The position numbers and the translations under genes are program-made. Positions 53,747-62,600 of a DNA stretch of 64,000 nucleotides are shown piece by piece. Each line of letters opens with the position of its first letter. The first letter of the stretch is position 1. This DNA comes from Candidatus Nitrosocosmicus franklandus (GTDB taxonomy: Archaea > Thermoproteota > Nitrososphaeria > Nitrososphaerales > Nitrososphaeraceae). The stretch lies in assembly GCF_900696045.1 (NCBI RefSeq), contig NZ_LR216287.1:2585854-2649853 (forward strand), read 5' to 3'. Below the pieces are notes generated by a model. It made no database searches. It was not told the origin of the DNA and was given only the letters and a program-made list of their open reading frames with translations.

Positions 53747-54829
53747 TCATTTGAACTTATCATTGAGTTTAGACATTCGAGTCTCATATCCTTTGTTGTA
53801 TTCCAGCTCATCAGGAACTAATGTTGCGGGATGAATAAAACCTTGAACCCTAAGTACCATTGCACGTTCAGAAGCTAATCTTCTCTGATAGTCCCAGTCA
53901 GCAGTTCCAAAACCATCATGGGGTCCAGTTAATTTCCCATTATGCATACTAAAAAGCAAACACGATACTATGGGAATCGAATAATTAAGGCTAGCAGGTG
54001 AATTCAAGGCTACAGGCATAAACGGCATATGGTGACTTCCTCTTGTATTTCCTGCTACTATATGGGGGTCATTAAAAGCACTGCCTGCCTCTTCGGTTGC
54101 GGGAAAATTCTTCTGAGTTCTTACTATAGCTATTGGATCATCTTTTCCCACATATGTTCCAGCAATATTGTGAAGTCTGTCCGTAGAACACGATACTATT
54201 TGTTCGCCTTGATGCGATAAGATAGAATGCACCACATATCTTCCAGGATACATCAAAGCCGCTTCCAATTCTGGTTTTTCATTCCAGAGTTTTAGGTCAG
54301 CAATTTTTCCTGTCATCACATCCATAATCCTAAAAATTACGCCGTGTGCCAATTCTTCGTTAATGATCAAACCTGTGTTGCTTCCGGTATCCACAAACAT
54401 TCTCCAGAACGGAAAATTGTAAGCACCAGGTTCAGTTTTGTCTGCTGCAAAAACACAAAATACTTCACTCGGCCTTTCATCCATCTCTATTTCTGCAACA
54501 CCTGGTCCCATGCCCTTCACGTTGCCCGAAAATGAGTCTTTTAGAAGATCTTGGCCTGCGCCGTATAATCCCTGTTCTTTTGCAACTGTGGTTCCCTCTG
54601 TAAAGGCATCCCATGCTAACTTGTGAATTTGTTCATTTTCTACTCCCAATGTATGAGTCATTATGATATGAATATCGTCTCCAGTGTATCCAACATAATT
54701 ATCGATGAGTATACCCTTTCCATTCTTATTTACAAAATCCCTTACTGTCTGTACCAACTCATCACTTGGTCTAGTATGCCCACCTATACCTCCAATATCT
54801 GCTTTTATTGCCGAAACAGTGATCTTCAT
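53747..54829 (-). CDS. fbp: Fructose-1,6-bisphosphate aldolase/phosphatase
   Basis: This 360-residue bifunctional enzyme makes fructose 6-phosphate from triose phosphates in one protein. That makes gluconeogenesis effectively one-way, and is typical of archaea and early bacteria. The N-terminal MKITVSAIKADIGGIGGHTRPS block and the metal-rich HTRPS, GAGQDLLKDSF, TEPGAYNFPFWRMF and GTADWDYQRR segments are all characteristic. Transcribed with tpiA, it supplies sugar phosphates from CO2 fixed by the 3-hydroxypropionate/4-hydroxybutyrate cycle (inference for this organism). Confidence 0.95.
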   Translation of the reverse strand: MKITVSAIKADIGGIGGHTRPSDELVQTVRDFVNKNGKGILIDNYVGYTGDDIHIIMTHTLGVENEQIHKLAWDAFTEGTTVAKEQGLYGAGQDLLKDSFSGNVKGMGPGVAEIEMDERPSEVFCVFAADKTEPGAYNFPFWRMFVDTGSNTGLIINEELAHGVIFRIMDVMTGKIADLKLWNEKPELEAALMYPGRYVVHSILSHQGEQIVSCSTDRLHNIAGTYVGKDDPIAIVRTQKNFPATEEAGSAFNDPHIVAGNTRGSHHMPFMPVALNSPASLNYSIPIVSCLLFSMHNGKLTGPHDGFGTADWDYQRRLASERAMVLRVQGFIHPATLVPDELEYNKGYETRMSKLNDKFK

Positions 54830-55053
54830 ACACCTCTTTGGCTTATAAGAGGCTTAAAAATTTTTGTTTCAAAATCTAATATGACACATAAATGTAAAAG
54901 GACTAGCATAATTTCTGTTCAATGAATTTGTTTTACAAATATTTGCATATTTGTTGTTACCTTTTCAAAAATATATCCATATCCTATAATAAATATCAAT
55001 ATTTGTTGCCATACAAAGTAACCAATAAATAACCTGGATTCTTCTTTACTAGT

Positions 55054-55311
55054 ATGCGTGACGCAAATCTAATCAAAATAATGATAGAAGAAAGAGCATT
55101 GGTAAAATTGATTAAGACAATCGGGGAAAAGGAATATTCTACAAGAGATCTTTTGAAGAAATTGGGTGCCTATGGGTACGGTCATAAATTACTCATAAAA
55201 GCCGAGGACAAGGGATTGGTAGAAAGAAGTAACGTAAAGAACAAGACCTATAACAAATTGACAAAGGAAGGAAAAAAGATCATAAGACTAGCTAAAGAAA
55301 TTGGGGTATAA
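55054..55311 (+). CDS. Small winged-helix protein
   Basis: This 85-residue protein reads KLIKTIGEKEYSTRDLLKKLG, then YGHKLLIKAEDKGLVERS, then NKLTKEGKKIIRLAKEIG. These are the helix-helix-wing order of a MarR/PadR-like winged helix. No ligand domain. It may regulate the adjacent fbp-tpi operon (divergent) or argG (101 bases downstream), but the sequence does not say which. Confidence 0.75.
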   Translation: MRDANLIKIMIEERALVKLIKTIGEKEYSTRDLLKKLGAYGYGHKLLIKAEDKGLVERSNVKNKTYNKLTKEGKKIIRLAKEIGV

Positions 55312-55412
55312 TCTACCCATCAAGTGATATTTTTTTAATAAAGAATCAATTTTTAAGAAATGTATTAATTCATAAGAATTAAATTATTAATTATCACTAT
55401 CGTCGCCTGTTA

Positions 55413-56615
55413 ATGAGTAAAGTTGTTCTTGCTTTTTCAGGAGGCCTAGACACTTCCGTATGCGTAAAATATTTGCAGACATTACATCATCTTGACGTAA
55501 TAACTCTTACTGTTGATGTGGGACAAGATGATGATTTTGAGGAAATTGCCAAGGTTTCTTCTGAGTTAGGTGCTATAGATCATGTTTACATTAATGCGAA
55601 ACATGAATTTTTGAATGATTATGTGGTCCCATCTATAAAGGCTAATGCATTGTACCAACAAAAATATCCACTTGCAACGGCTATTGCTCGACCATTAATT
55701 GCAAGAAAAGTCGTCGAAGTAGCAAAAAAGCATGACGCAATTGCAATTTCTCATGGCTGTACAGGTAAAGGGAACGATCAAGTGAGATTCGATATTGCAA
55801 TTCGTTCCCTTGATCCTAATTTGAACATAATTGCTCCAATTAGAGATATGAATTTGACAAGGGATAAGGAATTACAGTACGCTGAAAAAAACAATATTAG
55901 AATTTCAGACGTCGCAAAAAAGTATAGCATAGACGAAAATCTTTGGGGCCGAGCCATTGAAGGCGGTAGTTTAGAAAATATAGAAAACGAGCCCCATGAC
56001 GATGCTTTTAAGTTTGTACAACAGAGCAATAATGAGGCAGGTTACATAACCATAGGCTTTGAGAGAGGTAGACCCGTATCCATTGATGGAGAAAAATTGG
56101 AAATTGATTCTCTTATAAATAAGCTCAACAAAGTTGCAGGTTCACACGGAGTGGGAATAATCGACCATATAGAAGATAGAGTAATAGGCATCAAGTCGCG
56201 TGAGGTATATGAGGCACCGGCAGCATTGCTTTTAATTGAGGCTCATAAGGATTTAGAAAAGCTCGTTTTGACTAATCAAGAGCTTCGATTTAAATTTCAT
56301 GTGGATGATCAATGGGCATGGTTAGCATATTCTGGTTTGTGGTTAGATCCACTTCTAACGGACTTAAACGCCTTTATTGACAAGACACAAGAGCGTGTTA
56401 CTGGAGAAATAAAGATTAAAATGCATAGTGGTTCTTATCGTGTGGTGGGGAGAAAATCAACGTTTTCATTATATGACGATGATGCTATAACGTATATGTC
56501 AAGTTCAAAATTCGACCAGAGATTAGCAACAGGGTTTGTGACTCTTTGGGGCCTTCAATCTTCTGCCGCAAACAAAAAGATCTGGGAATACAAGCGTCAA
56601 AATGGTAAAATTTGA
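55413..56615 (+). CDS. argG: Argininosuccinate synthase
   Basis: This 400-residue enzyme joins citrulline and aspartate with ATP, the penultimate step of arginine synthesis. The N-type ATP pyrophosphatase loop LAFSGGLDTSV lies at residues 6-16. SHGCTGKGNDQVRFD lies near residue 118 and binds ATP and aspartate. EGGSLENIENEPHDD, near residue 180, is the citrulline-facing block. Length and order are standard. Its 3' end overlaps argX by 14 bases, which links arginine formation to the LysW-type early pathway. Confidence 0.95.
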   Translation: MSKVVLAFSGGLDTSVCVKYLQTLHHLDVITLTVDVGQDDDFEEIAKVSSELGAIDHVYINAKHEFLNDYVVPSIKANALYQQKYPLATAIARPLIARKVVEVAKKHDAIAISHGCTGKGNDQVRFDIAIRSLDPNLNIIAPIRDMNLTRDKELQYAEKNNIRISDVAKKYSIDENLWGRAIEGGSLENIENEPHDDAFKFVQQSNNEAGYITIGFERGRPVSIDGEKLEIDSLINKLNKVAGSHGVGIIDHIEDRVIGIKSREVYEAPAALLLIEAHKDLEKLVLTNQELRFKFHVDDQWAWLAYSGLWLDPLLTDLNAFIDKTQERVTGEIKIKMHSGSYRVVGRKSTFSLYDDDAITYMSSSKFDQRLATGFVTLWGLQSSAANKKIWEYKRQNGKI

Positions 56616-57474
56616 TATCTTATTTGACAAATTGCGCTTTGAGGAAAAGGCGTTATACAACACAGCAATAAAGAGAGGATTAGACGTTAGATTAGTCGAT
56701 TCAAGAAATATTATTATGGATACAGACGATCTGGTATCATCAAATAGAGAATTCGGGGATGTATTACTGCAACGAAGCATTAGTCATTTTAGAGGGCAGT
56801 TTCTGACATACTGTTTGGAATTATGCGGTTACAATGTCATTAATGATTCTAAAACAGGAGAAGTGTGTGGAAATAAACTTTTGACCTCGATGATACTTAA
56901 GAAAAATAACATTCCAACTCCAAAATCGTTCTTTTCATTTAACGCGGATTCTGCATTTGAATTTATCGAAAAAGTAAATTTTGATGAAAATCCTGTTGTT
57001 TTCAAACCTGTGATCGGTTCATGGGGGCGTGGCGTTTTCCCAGTTAGAAACAAAGAAATTGGAAAAATAATAATAGAAATGAGGCAAGAAAGTACTAGTC
57101 CTTTTTCAAACATATTTTACTTTCAGGAGCTTATTCATAGACCTCCAAGAGATATTCGTTGCATTGTAGTTGGCGATAAGTTAGTAGCGGCTGTGTATCG
57201 ATATTCTTCAGAAAACGAATGGCGAACTAATGTTGCCAAAGGTGGAAAAGCGGAGCTTCTGAAGGTGACTAACGAGTTAGAAGATCTAGCTATAAAAGCT
57301 GCAAACGTGGTCGGTAAAGGAATATTGGGAATAGATATGATGGAAGATAACGAACGCGGACTAATGGTCCACGAGATCAATAATACCGTAGAATTTAGAG
57401 GTGCCAGTTTAGCCACAGGGATCGATGTGGCTGATATGATTATTGAATATGCAAAAAATCAGAGGAAAAGTTGA
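56602..57474 (+). CDS. argX: LysW-glutamate ligase ArgX (RimK-like ATP-grasp)
   Basis: This 290-residue ATP-grasp ligase attaches glutamate to the C-terminal residue of the carrier LysW. The P-loop-like GSWGRGVFPV lies near residue 139. PPRDIRCIVVGDKLVAAVYRY and the metal-binding HEINNTVEFRG (about 258-268) complete the fold. The NTVEFRG end differs from NTTEFKN in the second ligase at 62588. Together with the argG overlap this is why I call this one the arginine-branch enzyme; the split is an inference. The end is 127 bases from lysY, with a possible new promoter. Confidence 0.85.
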   Translation: MVKFDILFDKLRFEEKALYNTAIKRGLDVRLVDSRNIIMDTDDLVSSNREFGDVLLQRSISHFRGQFLTYCLELCGYNVINDSKTGEVCGNKLLTSMILKKNNIPTPKSFFSFNADSAFEFIEKVNFDENPVVFKPVIGSWGRGVFPVRNKEIGKIIIEMRQESTSPFSNIFYFQELIHRPPRDIRCIVVGDKLVAAVYRYSSENEWRTNVAKGGKAELLKVTNELEDLAIKAANVVGKGILGIDMMEDNERGLMVHEINNTVEFRGASLATGIDVADMIIEYAKNQRKS

Positions 57475-57601
57475 AATATACATACAGAATAAAAAAATAT
57501 GGCCGAGGATCATTAAAAAGCTTATAATCTATGAAATTATTTGTTGATAAATACTTTTTATTTGTATATACAATAAGTATAGTCGAGTTGGAGTATTCTA
57601 A

Positions 57602-58654
57602 ATGAAAGTTGGAGTAATAGGCGCATCTGGATTTGTGGGAGGCGAACTGCTACGATTGTTAGTTACTCACCCAAAGGTAGAGATATCTATGGTTACCTCC
57701 AGACAAAAGGCTGGTGAATATGTTCACAGAATTCATCCAAGTTTAAAGAGTTTTATTAATCTCACATTTTCAGATATGAACTTAGATAAGTTGACAGATA
57801 GTTGTGATATAGTTTTTGTTTCAGTTCCACATGGTAAGTCTAATCAGATAGTAAATGACCTTTTTAAGAGAGGTGTAAAAATTATTGATCTTTCGGCCGA
57901 TTTTAGATTGAAAAATCCACAAGATTATGTAAAGTGGTATGGATGGGAACATCCGTATCCTGACTTGCTTTCAAAGTCTGTATATGGCGTCCCCGAATTT
58001 CATCGTGAGAAGATCAAGGGGGCCCAACTAGTAGCTTGCCCTGGATGCATGGCAGTCACATCTCTATTGGCGCTGAAGCCTCTAATTGAAAATGACGTAT
58101 TGGACACCGATCATATAATAGTTGACAGTAAAATAGGATCATCAGGTGCAGGAGGGCAAGCAGGATCTGCTACCCATCATGCTATGCGTTATGGGGTAAT
58201 CCGTCCTTATAAACCAGCAAAACATCGTCACACTGGAGAGATTGAGCAAGAGTTGAATTTGTTAAGTAATAAAAAAATTCATGTCAGTATGACCCCTCAT
58301 GCGGTTAATATGGTGAGAGGCATTCTTACGACTAACCATGCCTTTTTGAAAAAGAATCTTAGTGAATTGGAGATATGGAAATTGTATAGAAATATTTATG
58401 GAAAAGAAATATTCGTTAGGCTGATTAGAGATAAAAATGGCATATACAAGTTTCCTGATCCTAAATTTGTAATTGCGTCAAACTTTTGTGACGTTGGTTT
58501 TGACTTAGATGAGGAGAACAATAGGATCGTGGCGATGTCTGCTTCAGATAATTTGATGAAAGGCGCGGCCGGGTCTGCGGTTCAAAACCTTAATGTTATG
58601 GCCGGATTTGATGAAATTACCGGCCTGAGATTTACTCCCGTAACCCCAGTATGA
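57602..58654 (+). CDS. lysY: LysW-aminoadipyl/glutamyl phosphate reductase
   Basis: This 350-residue NADPH-dependent reductase is homologous to ArgC. The Rossmann loop GVIGASGFVGGELLRLL is at the N-terminus. The catalytic Cys lies in VACPGCMAVTSL (about 150). KHRHTGEIEQEL and AHG-like HAVNMVRGIL (catalytic His region) follow. Its substrates are LysW-bound acyl phosphates in both the lysine and arginine branches. Its stop overlaps the lysZ ATG (ATGA). An AT-rich stretch (57545-57580) may carry its promoter. Confidence 0.92.
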   Translation: MKVGVIGASGFVGGELLRLLVTHPKVEISMVTSRQKAGEYVHRIHPSLKSFINLTFSDMNLDKLTDSCDIVFVSVPHGKSNQIVNDLFKRGVKIIDLSADFRLKNPQDYVKWYGWEHPYPDLLSKSVYGVPEFHREKIKGAQLVACPGCMAVTSLLALKPLIENDVLDTDHIIVDSKIGSSGAGGQAGSATHHAMRYGVIRPYKPAKHRHTGEIEQELNLLSNKKIHVSMTPHAVNMVRGILTTNHAFLKKNLSELEIWKLYRNIYGKEIFVRLIRDKNGIYKFPDPKFVIASNFCDVGFDLDEENNRIVAMSASDNLMKGAAGSAVQNLNVMAGFDEITGLRFTPVTPV

Positions 58655-59448
58655 TAGTAATTAAGATTGGAGGTAGTATTGTAGAGGGTTTGAACCCGAC
58701 TATTCTTGATGATTTTTATGATTTAGTAAAGAATGATAAAGTAGTAATCGTGCATGGTGGAGGCAAAGATGTTACGGAAACCGCAAATAGAATGGGAAAG
58801 GAACAAAAATTTATAGTCTCACCAGATGGTAAAAGAAGCAGATATACCGATAAGGAAACATCTTTGATTTATACCATGGTAATGTCTGGAAAAATTAGTA
58901 AAAACATTACAGCCATGCTAGAAAAACGGGGAATCTTGTCTGTCGGTGTAACTGGTATCGACGGTGAAATGATTCGTGCTGAAAGAAAAAAGAAACTTCT
59001 AATACTAAATGAAAAAGGAAGGAAAATGATTATTGAGGGTGGTTATACAGGCAAGGTATCAACAGTCAATCCGCATTTAATAAACACATTATTAGATAAA
59101 GGTTACATTCCAGTGATATCTCCTGTAGCATTAGGTGAGGATTATGAGTTTTTGAACATCGATGGTGATAGGGCCGCAGCAAGTGTTGCTGGGGCATTGA
59201 ATGCAGATGTTGTTATTTTTATAACAAATGTAAGTGGTCTTCTAATGGATGATAAATTAGTTACCAATCTGTCTCTAGATGAAGCCAGAAATTTGCTACC
59301 TAAAATAGGACCTGGTATGGAAAAAAAGGTATTTGCATGCACTGAAGCATTGGCTTTAGGTGTGAAAAAAGCTATAATAGCCTCTGGCTCAGTACAAAAT
59401 CCTATAAAGATGGCATTGGAAAATAAAGGTTGTACTGTGATATCATGA
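58651..59448 (+). CDS. lysZ: LysW-aminoadipate/glutamate kinase
   Basis: This 265-residue amino-acid kinase is homologous to acetylglutamate kinase ArgB. The N-terminal IVIKIGGSIVEG holds the phosphate-binding Lys and glycines. HGGGKDVTETANRMG follows, then FLNIDGDRAAASVAGAL with the catalytic Asp, and the nucleotide block ALGVKKAIIASG. It phosphorylates the side-chain carboxyl of LysW-bound substrate. Its stop overlaps the lysJ start (ATGATG). It acts with LysY and LysJ in both branches in organisms with this pathway. Confidence 0.92.
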   Translation: MIVIKIGGSIVEGLNPTILDDFYDLVKNDKVVIVHGGGKDVTETANRMGKEQKFIVSPDGKRSRYTDKETSLIYTMVMSGKISKNITAMLEKRGILSVGVTGIDGEMIRAERKKKLLILNEKGRKMIIEGGYTGKVSTVNPHLINTLLDKGYIPVISPVALGEDYEFLNIDGDRAAASVAGALNADVVIFITNVSGLLMDDKLVTNLSLDEARNLLPKIGPGMEKKVFACTEALALGVKKAIIASGSVQNPIKMALENKGCTVIS

Positions 59449-60644
59449 TGCAGAGTTTAGAATCAGAAGAGTATTATGTTGGAAATCTTTACCAGAGATT
59501 TCCAGTCAATATAGTAAAAGGGAGGGGATGTAGAGTCTGGGATACCAATGGAAGAGAGTACCTTGACTGCATGGGCGGTTATGGGGTAGCTCTCGTAGGC
59601 CATTGTAATGATCGCGTAGTGGAAGCGATAACTGAACAGGCTCGTAACTTGATAACCTGTCACATGTCTGTATATAATGAAACTCGCTTACGATTTTTAA
59701 AAAAATTCAACAGTATTGCTCCAAAAAGCCTAAAAAAGACTTTTTTTACAAATAGTGGAACTGAGTCGGTTGAAGCAGCTCTAAAATTTTCAAGAAAATT
59801 TACTGGTAAAAGTGGGATTATCGCTCTAAACGGTGGATATCATGGCAAAACTTTTGGTTCTTTGTCTGTTACATATAATGAAAAATATCGCAAGTCGTTC
59901 TTACCTTTACTTCCAGATGTAAAATTTATATCTTACTCTGAAGTTGAATCAATTCCTGAAATTATTTCTAGAACGGAAAACAAAATTGGAACAGTTATAA
60001 TTGAACCAATTCAAGGGGAAACTGGAATAATCATGCCCCCACCAGATTTCTTGAAATCCGTTAAGGAAATATGCATAGCCAATGACGTGGTACTTATTTT
60101 TGATGAGATTCAATCTGGTTTAGGACGCACAGGAAAAATGTGGGCTGGACAGCACTGGAATGTTGAGCCAGACATAATGTGTCTGGCCAAAGGAATAGCA
60201 GGAGGCGTTCCAATGGGTGTTACTACCATGAGGCCAGAAATCTTGGATTCATTAAAAGTTGGAGAACATTCATCAACATTTGCAGGTAATCCATTGGCAT
60301 GTGCAGCTGCATCTGCTACTTTAGATGCTTTAGTTCAAGATAACCTAGTTGGAAATTCCGAAAGAATTGGTAAACTTTTTAAGAACGGTTTATTGGAATT
60401 GAAGGAAAAATATAAAATTATTCGTGATGTCCGCGGTATGGGATTGATGATAGGGGTGGAAATGAGATTTGATGTTAAGAATATACTCCTTGATGGTATT
60501 AAGAATGGTATCTTGTTGCTTTATTCTGGTAGAAACATTTTAAGATTGTTGCCGCCGTTAGTTATGGACGAAGACGAAGTGAACAAATCATTACATCTGA
60601 TAGATGTTTTATTACAAAATGAGGAGAAAAGGCGGCTTGGCTGA
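59445..60644 (+). CDS. lysJ: LysW-lysine/ornithine aminotransferase
   Basis: This 399-residue PLP enzyme is a class III aminotransferase. GRGCRVWDTNGREYLD opens the fold, NSGTESVEAALKFSRK holds the phosphate site, and VLIFDEIQSGLGRTG holds the PLP Asp. MCLAKGIAGG carries the Schiff-base lysine (about 250). It converts the LysW-bound semialdehyde to the amine. I use the ATG at 59445, which overlaps the lysZ stop, rather than the frame opening at 59430. The regulator gene overlaps its 3' end. Confidence 0.92.
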   Translation: MMQSLESEEYYVGNLYQRFPVNIVKGRGCRVWDTNGREYLDCMGGYGVALVGHCNDRVVEAITEQARNLITCHMSVYNETRLRFLKKFNSIAPKSLKKTFFTNSGTESVEAALKFSRKFTGKSGIIALNGGYHGKTFGSLSVTYNEKYRKSFLPLLPDVKFISYSEVESIPEIISRTENKIGTVIIEPIQGETGIIMPPPDFLKSVKEICIANDVVLIFDEIQSGLGRTGKMWAGQHWNVEPDIMCLAKGIAGGVPMGVTTMRPEILDSLKVGEHSSTFAGNPLACAAASATLDALVQDNLVGNSERIGKLFKNGLLELKEKYKIIRDVRGMGLMIGVEMRFDVKNILLDGIKNGILLLYSGRNILRLLPPLVMDEDEVNKSLHLIDVLLQNEEKRRLG

Positions 60645-61074
60645 TACTAATTCAAACAGTATTGATGACAAAATTTTAGGTATTCTAAAGAATGATTCAA
60701 GAAAGCCATTTGTAGAAATTGCAAATTCGATTGGAATGTCTGAATCGGCTGTTCGTCGTAGGGTCAAAAATTTACAAGATATAGGCGTTATCAAGAAATT
60801 TACTATTGAAATGGGCCCATCTAACAAGACTAGTGCCATTACTCTAATTTCTGTAAGTTCGGCTGCAGATACTGCTGTGGTTTCTGAACAGTTGTTGAAA
60901 TTGACTGGAGTTGAAACAGTGTACGAAATTACAGGTCAGTACGATATCGCAACTATCATTGTAGCTCCCACGATTCTCGAAATAAATTCCTATATCGACG
61001 AGATAAGAAAAATAGAAGGAGTATCTGATACCAATACCGTCATCATTTTAAGAACTCTGGGAAATATTAAATAA
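60637..61074 (+). CDS. lysM: Lrp/AsnC-family regulator (LysM-like)
   Basis: This protein has about 145 residues from the TTG at 60637, which follows a GAGGAG ribosome-binding site. ATGs at 60604 and 60619 are alternatives. The HTH is at about 5-50 (SIDDKILGILKNDSRKPF, then SESAVRRRVKNLQDIG). The RAM ligand domain follows (about 70-140; GVETVYEITGQYDIATIIV). Sulfolobus LysM, an Lrp-type lysine sensor, lies in its lys operon in the same way. I infer that this one regulates the LysW pathway in response to lysine or arginine. Confidence 0.82.
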   Translation: MADTNSNSIDDKILGILKNDSRKPFVEIANSIGMSESAVRRRVKNLQDIGVIKKFTIEMGPSNKTSAITLISVSSAADTAVVSEQLLKLTGVETVYEITGQYDIATIIVAPTILEINSYIDEIRKIEGVSDTNTVIILRTLGNIK

Positions 61075-61213
61075 GGGTGTTCTTACTGATTTGATAGTCG
61101 AGTTCTAGTCTGATATCAAACAGGGGATTTTTGATCTATATGATTGCGAATATCTTCTACCTAATAACGAAAACATACATTAAATAACCGATTATAGTAA
61201 AATTAGTCGTAGA

Positions 61214-62440
61214 ATGTCACTAAAAACAGACGATCCTAACTATTTTGCGCATCAATACAACGATTCATTAAGAGACAGAAAAAAAATCAGGATACTTGAT
61301 TCAACTTTGAGAGAAGGTGAACAGCACCCTGGGGTATCGTTTTCTAATAAACAGAGAATTCAGATTGCTTGGATGTTGGATTCATTCGGGGTCGATCAAA
61401 TTGAAATTAGCCCTGTGGTTTCAGAGGATCATTTTGAAGCAACCAAAGTCATTATGAAACAAGGATTGAAAGCTGATATCGTAGCACATGTAAGAGCGAT
61501 CAAGTCTGATGTAGATCGTGCCTTAGATTGTGATACTGAGTGGGTTGCTACGTACATGGGAATATCGGATATCCATCTTGTATCTAAACTTCGAATTTCA
61601 AGAGAGGAGGCAAAAATTCGAGCTCTTGAGGTTGTCGATTATATAAAGTCTCATGGACTCAAATCACGCTTTACTATGGAAGATGCTAGCCGTACAGAAC
61701 CTGAATTCTTGATAACAATGTGCAAAGAAATGAATCAAAAGGGGATTGAACGGATCAGTATTCCAGACACTGTAGGGATTATGAGACCTCGTGGGATGTA
61801 TAATTTAGTCAAATTAGTATATGATCAGATTGATACTTCAAAGACTTCCATTGATGTACACTGCCATAATGACGTTGGCTTGGCACTTGCAAATGCTTTA
61901 TCTGGCTGTGATGCTGGTGCCGACCAAATTCATACCACAATTGATGGTCTTGGCGAAAGAACGGGAATCCCATCATTGGCAGAAACTGCTGTAGTACTTA
62001 ACTTAATCTACAAGTCTGACAACAATTTTAGATTGCATATGTTAAAGGATCTTTCAAGAACAATTTCCGACTATACTAAAATTCCGATTCATGAATCTAA
62101 ACCCCTTGTAGGTGATAGTTCGTATAAACATAAAGCAGGTACCCATCTTGCAGCGATATTGAGAAATCCAGCGGCGTATGAAATTATTGAGCCAAAAGTA
62201 GTAGGAAATAGACGAAAAATTGTATTTGGTGAATTATCTGGAAAGAATGGGTCAGCCTATTTGCTTTCATTATTGGGTTTGGATTCGACCAAAGAGAATT
62301 CCGAATCTCTTGCTAGAGGATTAAAGGAATTGCGGATGGGTGATATCTTGGAATTATTTTTGGATGAAAAACTTGAGAGAAAAATACTTAACGAGGATTA
62401 CATGAAAAATAGTAAGGAACAAGAAAATGTCAAAAGTTAA
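61214..62440 (+). CDS. lysS: Homocitrate synthase (LysS-type)
   Basis: This 408-residue enzyme of the HMGL-like synthase family condenses 2-oxoglutarate and acetyl-CoA, the first step of the aminoadipate lysine pathway. Motifs are RILDSTLREGEQHPGVSF (metal Asp near 27), the substrate Glu region, VDVHCHNDVGLALANALSG-like HCHNDVGLALAN (metal His pair), and DGLGERTGIPSLAE. By sequence alone 2-isopropylmalate or citramalate synthase are close relatives. The 14-base overlap with lysW downstream is what makes homocitrate synthase most likely. Confidence 0.85.
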   Translation: MSLKTDDPNYFAHQYNDSLRDRKKIRILDSTLREGEQHPGVSFSNKQRIQIAWMLDSFGVDQIEISPVVSEDHFEATKVIMKQGLKADIVAHVRAIKSDVDRALDCDTEWVATYMGISDIHLVSKLRISREEAKIRALEVVDYIKSHGLKSRFTMEDASRTEPEFLITMCKEMNQKGIERISIPDTVGIMRPRGMYNLVKLVYDQIDTSKTSIDVHCHNDVGLALANALSGCDAGADQIHTTIDGLGERTGIPSLAETAVVLNLIYKSDNNFRLHMLKDLSRTISDYTKIPIHESKPLVGDSSYKHKAGTHLAAILRNPAAYEIIEPKVVGNRRKIVFGELSGKNGSAYLLSLLGLDSTKENSESLARGLKELRMGDILELFLDEKLERKILNEDYMKNSKEQENVKS

Positions 62441-62600
62441 TTGTAAGGAATGTGACGCAGAGATTACAATTCCAGCAGACTCGATGCAAGGCGAAATTGT
62501 CACTTGCCCGGATTGTGGTGAAAGCTTTGAATTGGTTAAATCCGGAGAGGAATTCAGCATCAAACCTGCACAAGTAGTTGGAGAAGATTGGGGACAGTAA
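62427..62600 (+). CDS. lysW: Amino-group carrier protein LysW (ends in Gln)
   Basis: This 57-residue acidic carrier protein has a zinc ribbon (Cys 6, 9, 27, 30). It normally ends EDWGE, and the side-chain carboxyl of that last Glu carries the substrate through the pathway. Here the end reads VGEDWGQ: the last codon is CAG, followed directly by TAA. The rest of the protein (acidic, KVNCKECDAEI, then VTCPDCGESFEL) is normal. It overlaps lysS (14 bases) and lysX (13 bases). The Gln could be genuine and require deamidation, could mark a family variant, or could be a base error. Confidence 0.93.
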   Translation: MSKVNCKECDAEITIPADSMQGEIVTCPDCGESFELVKSGEEFSIKPAQVVGEDWGQ

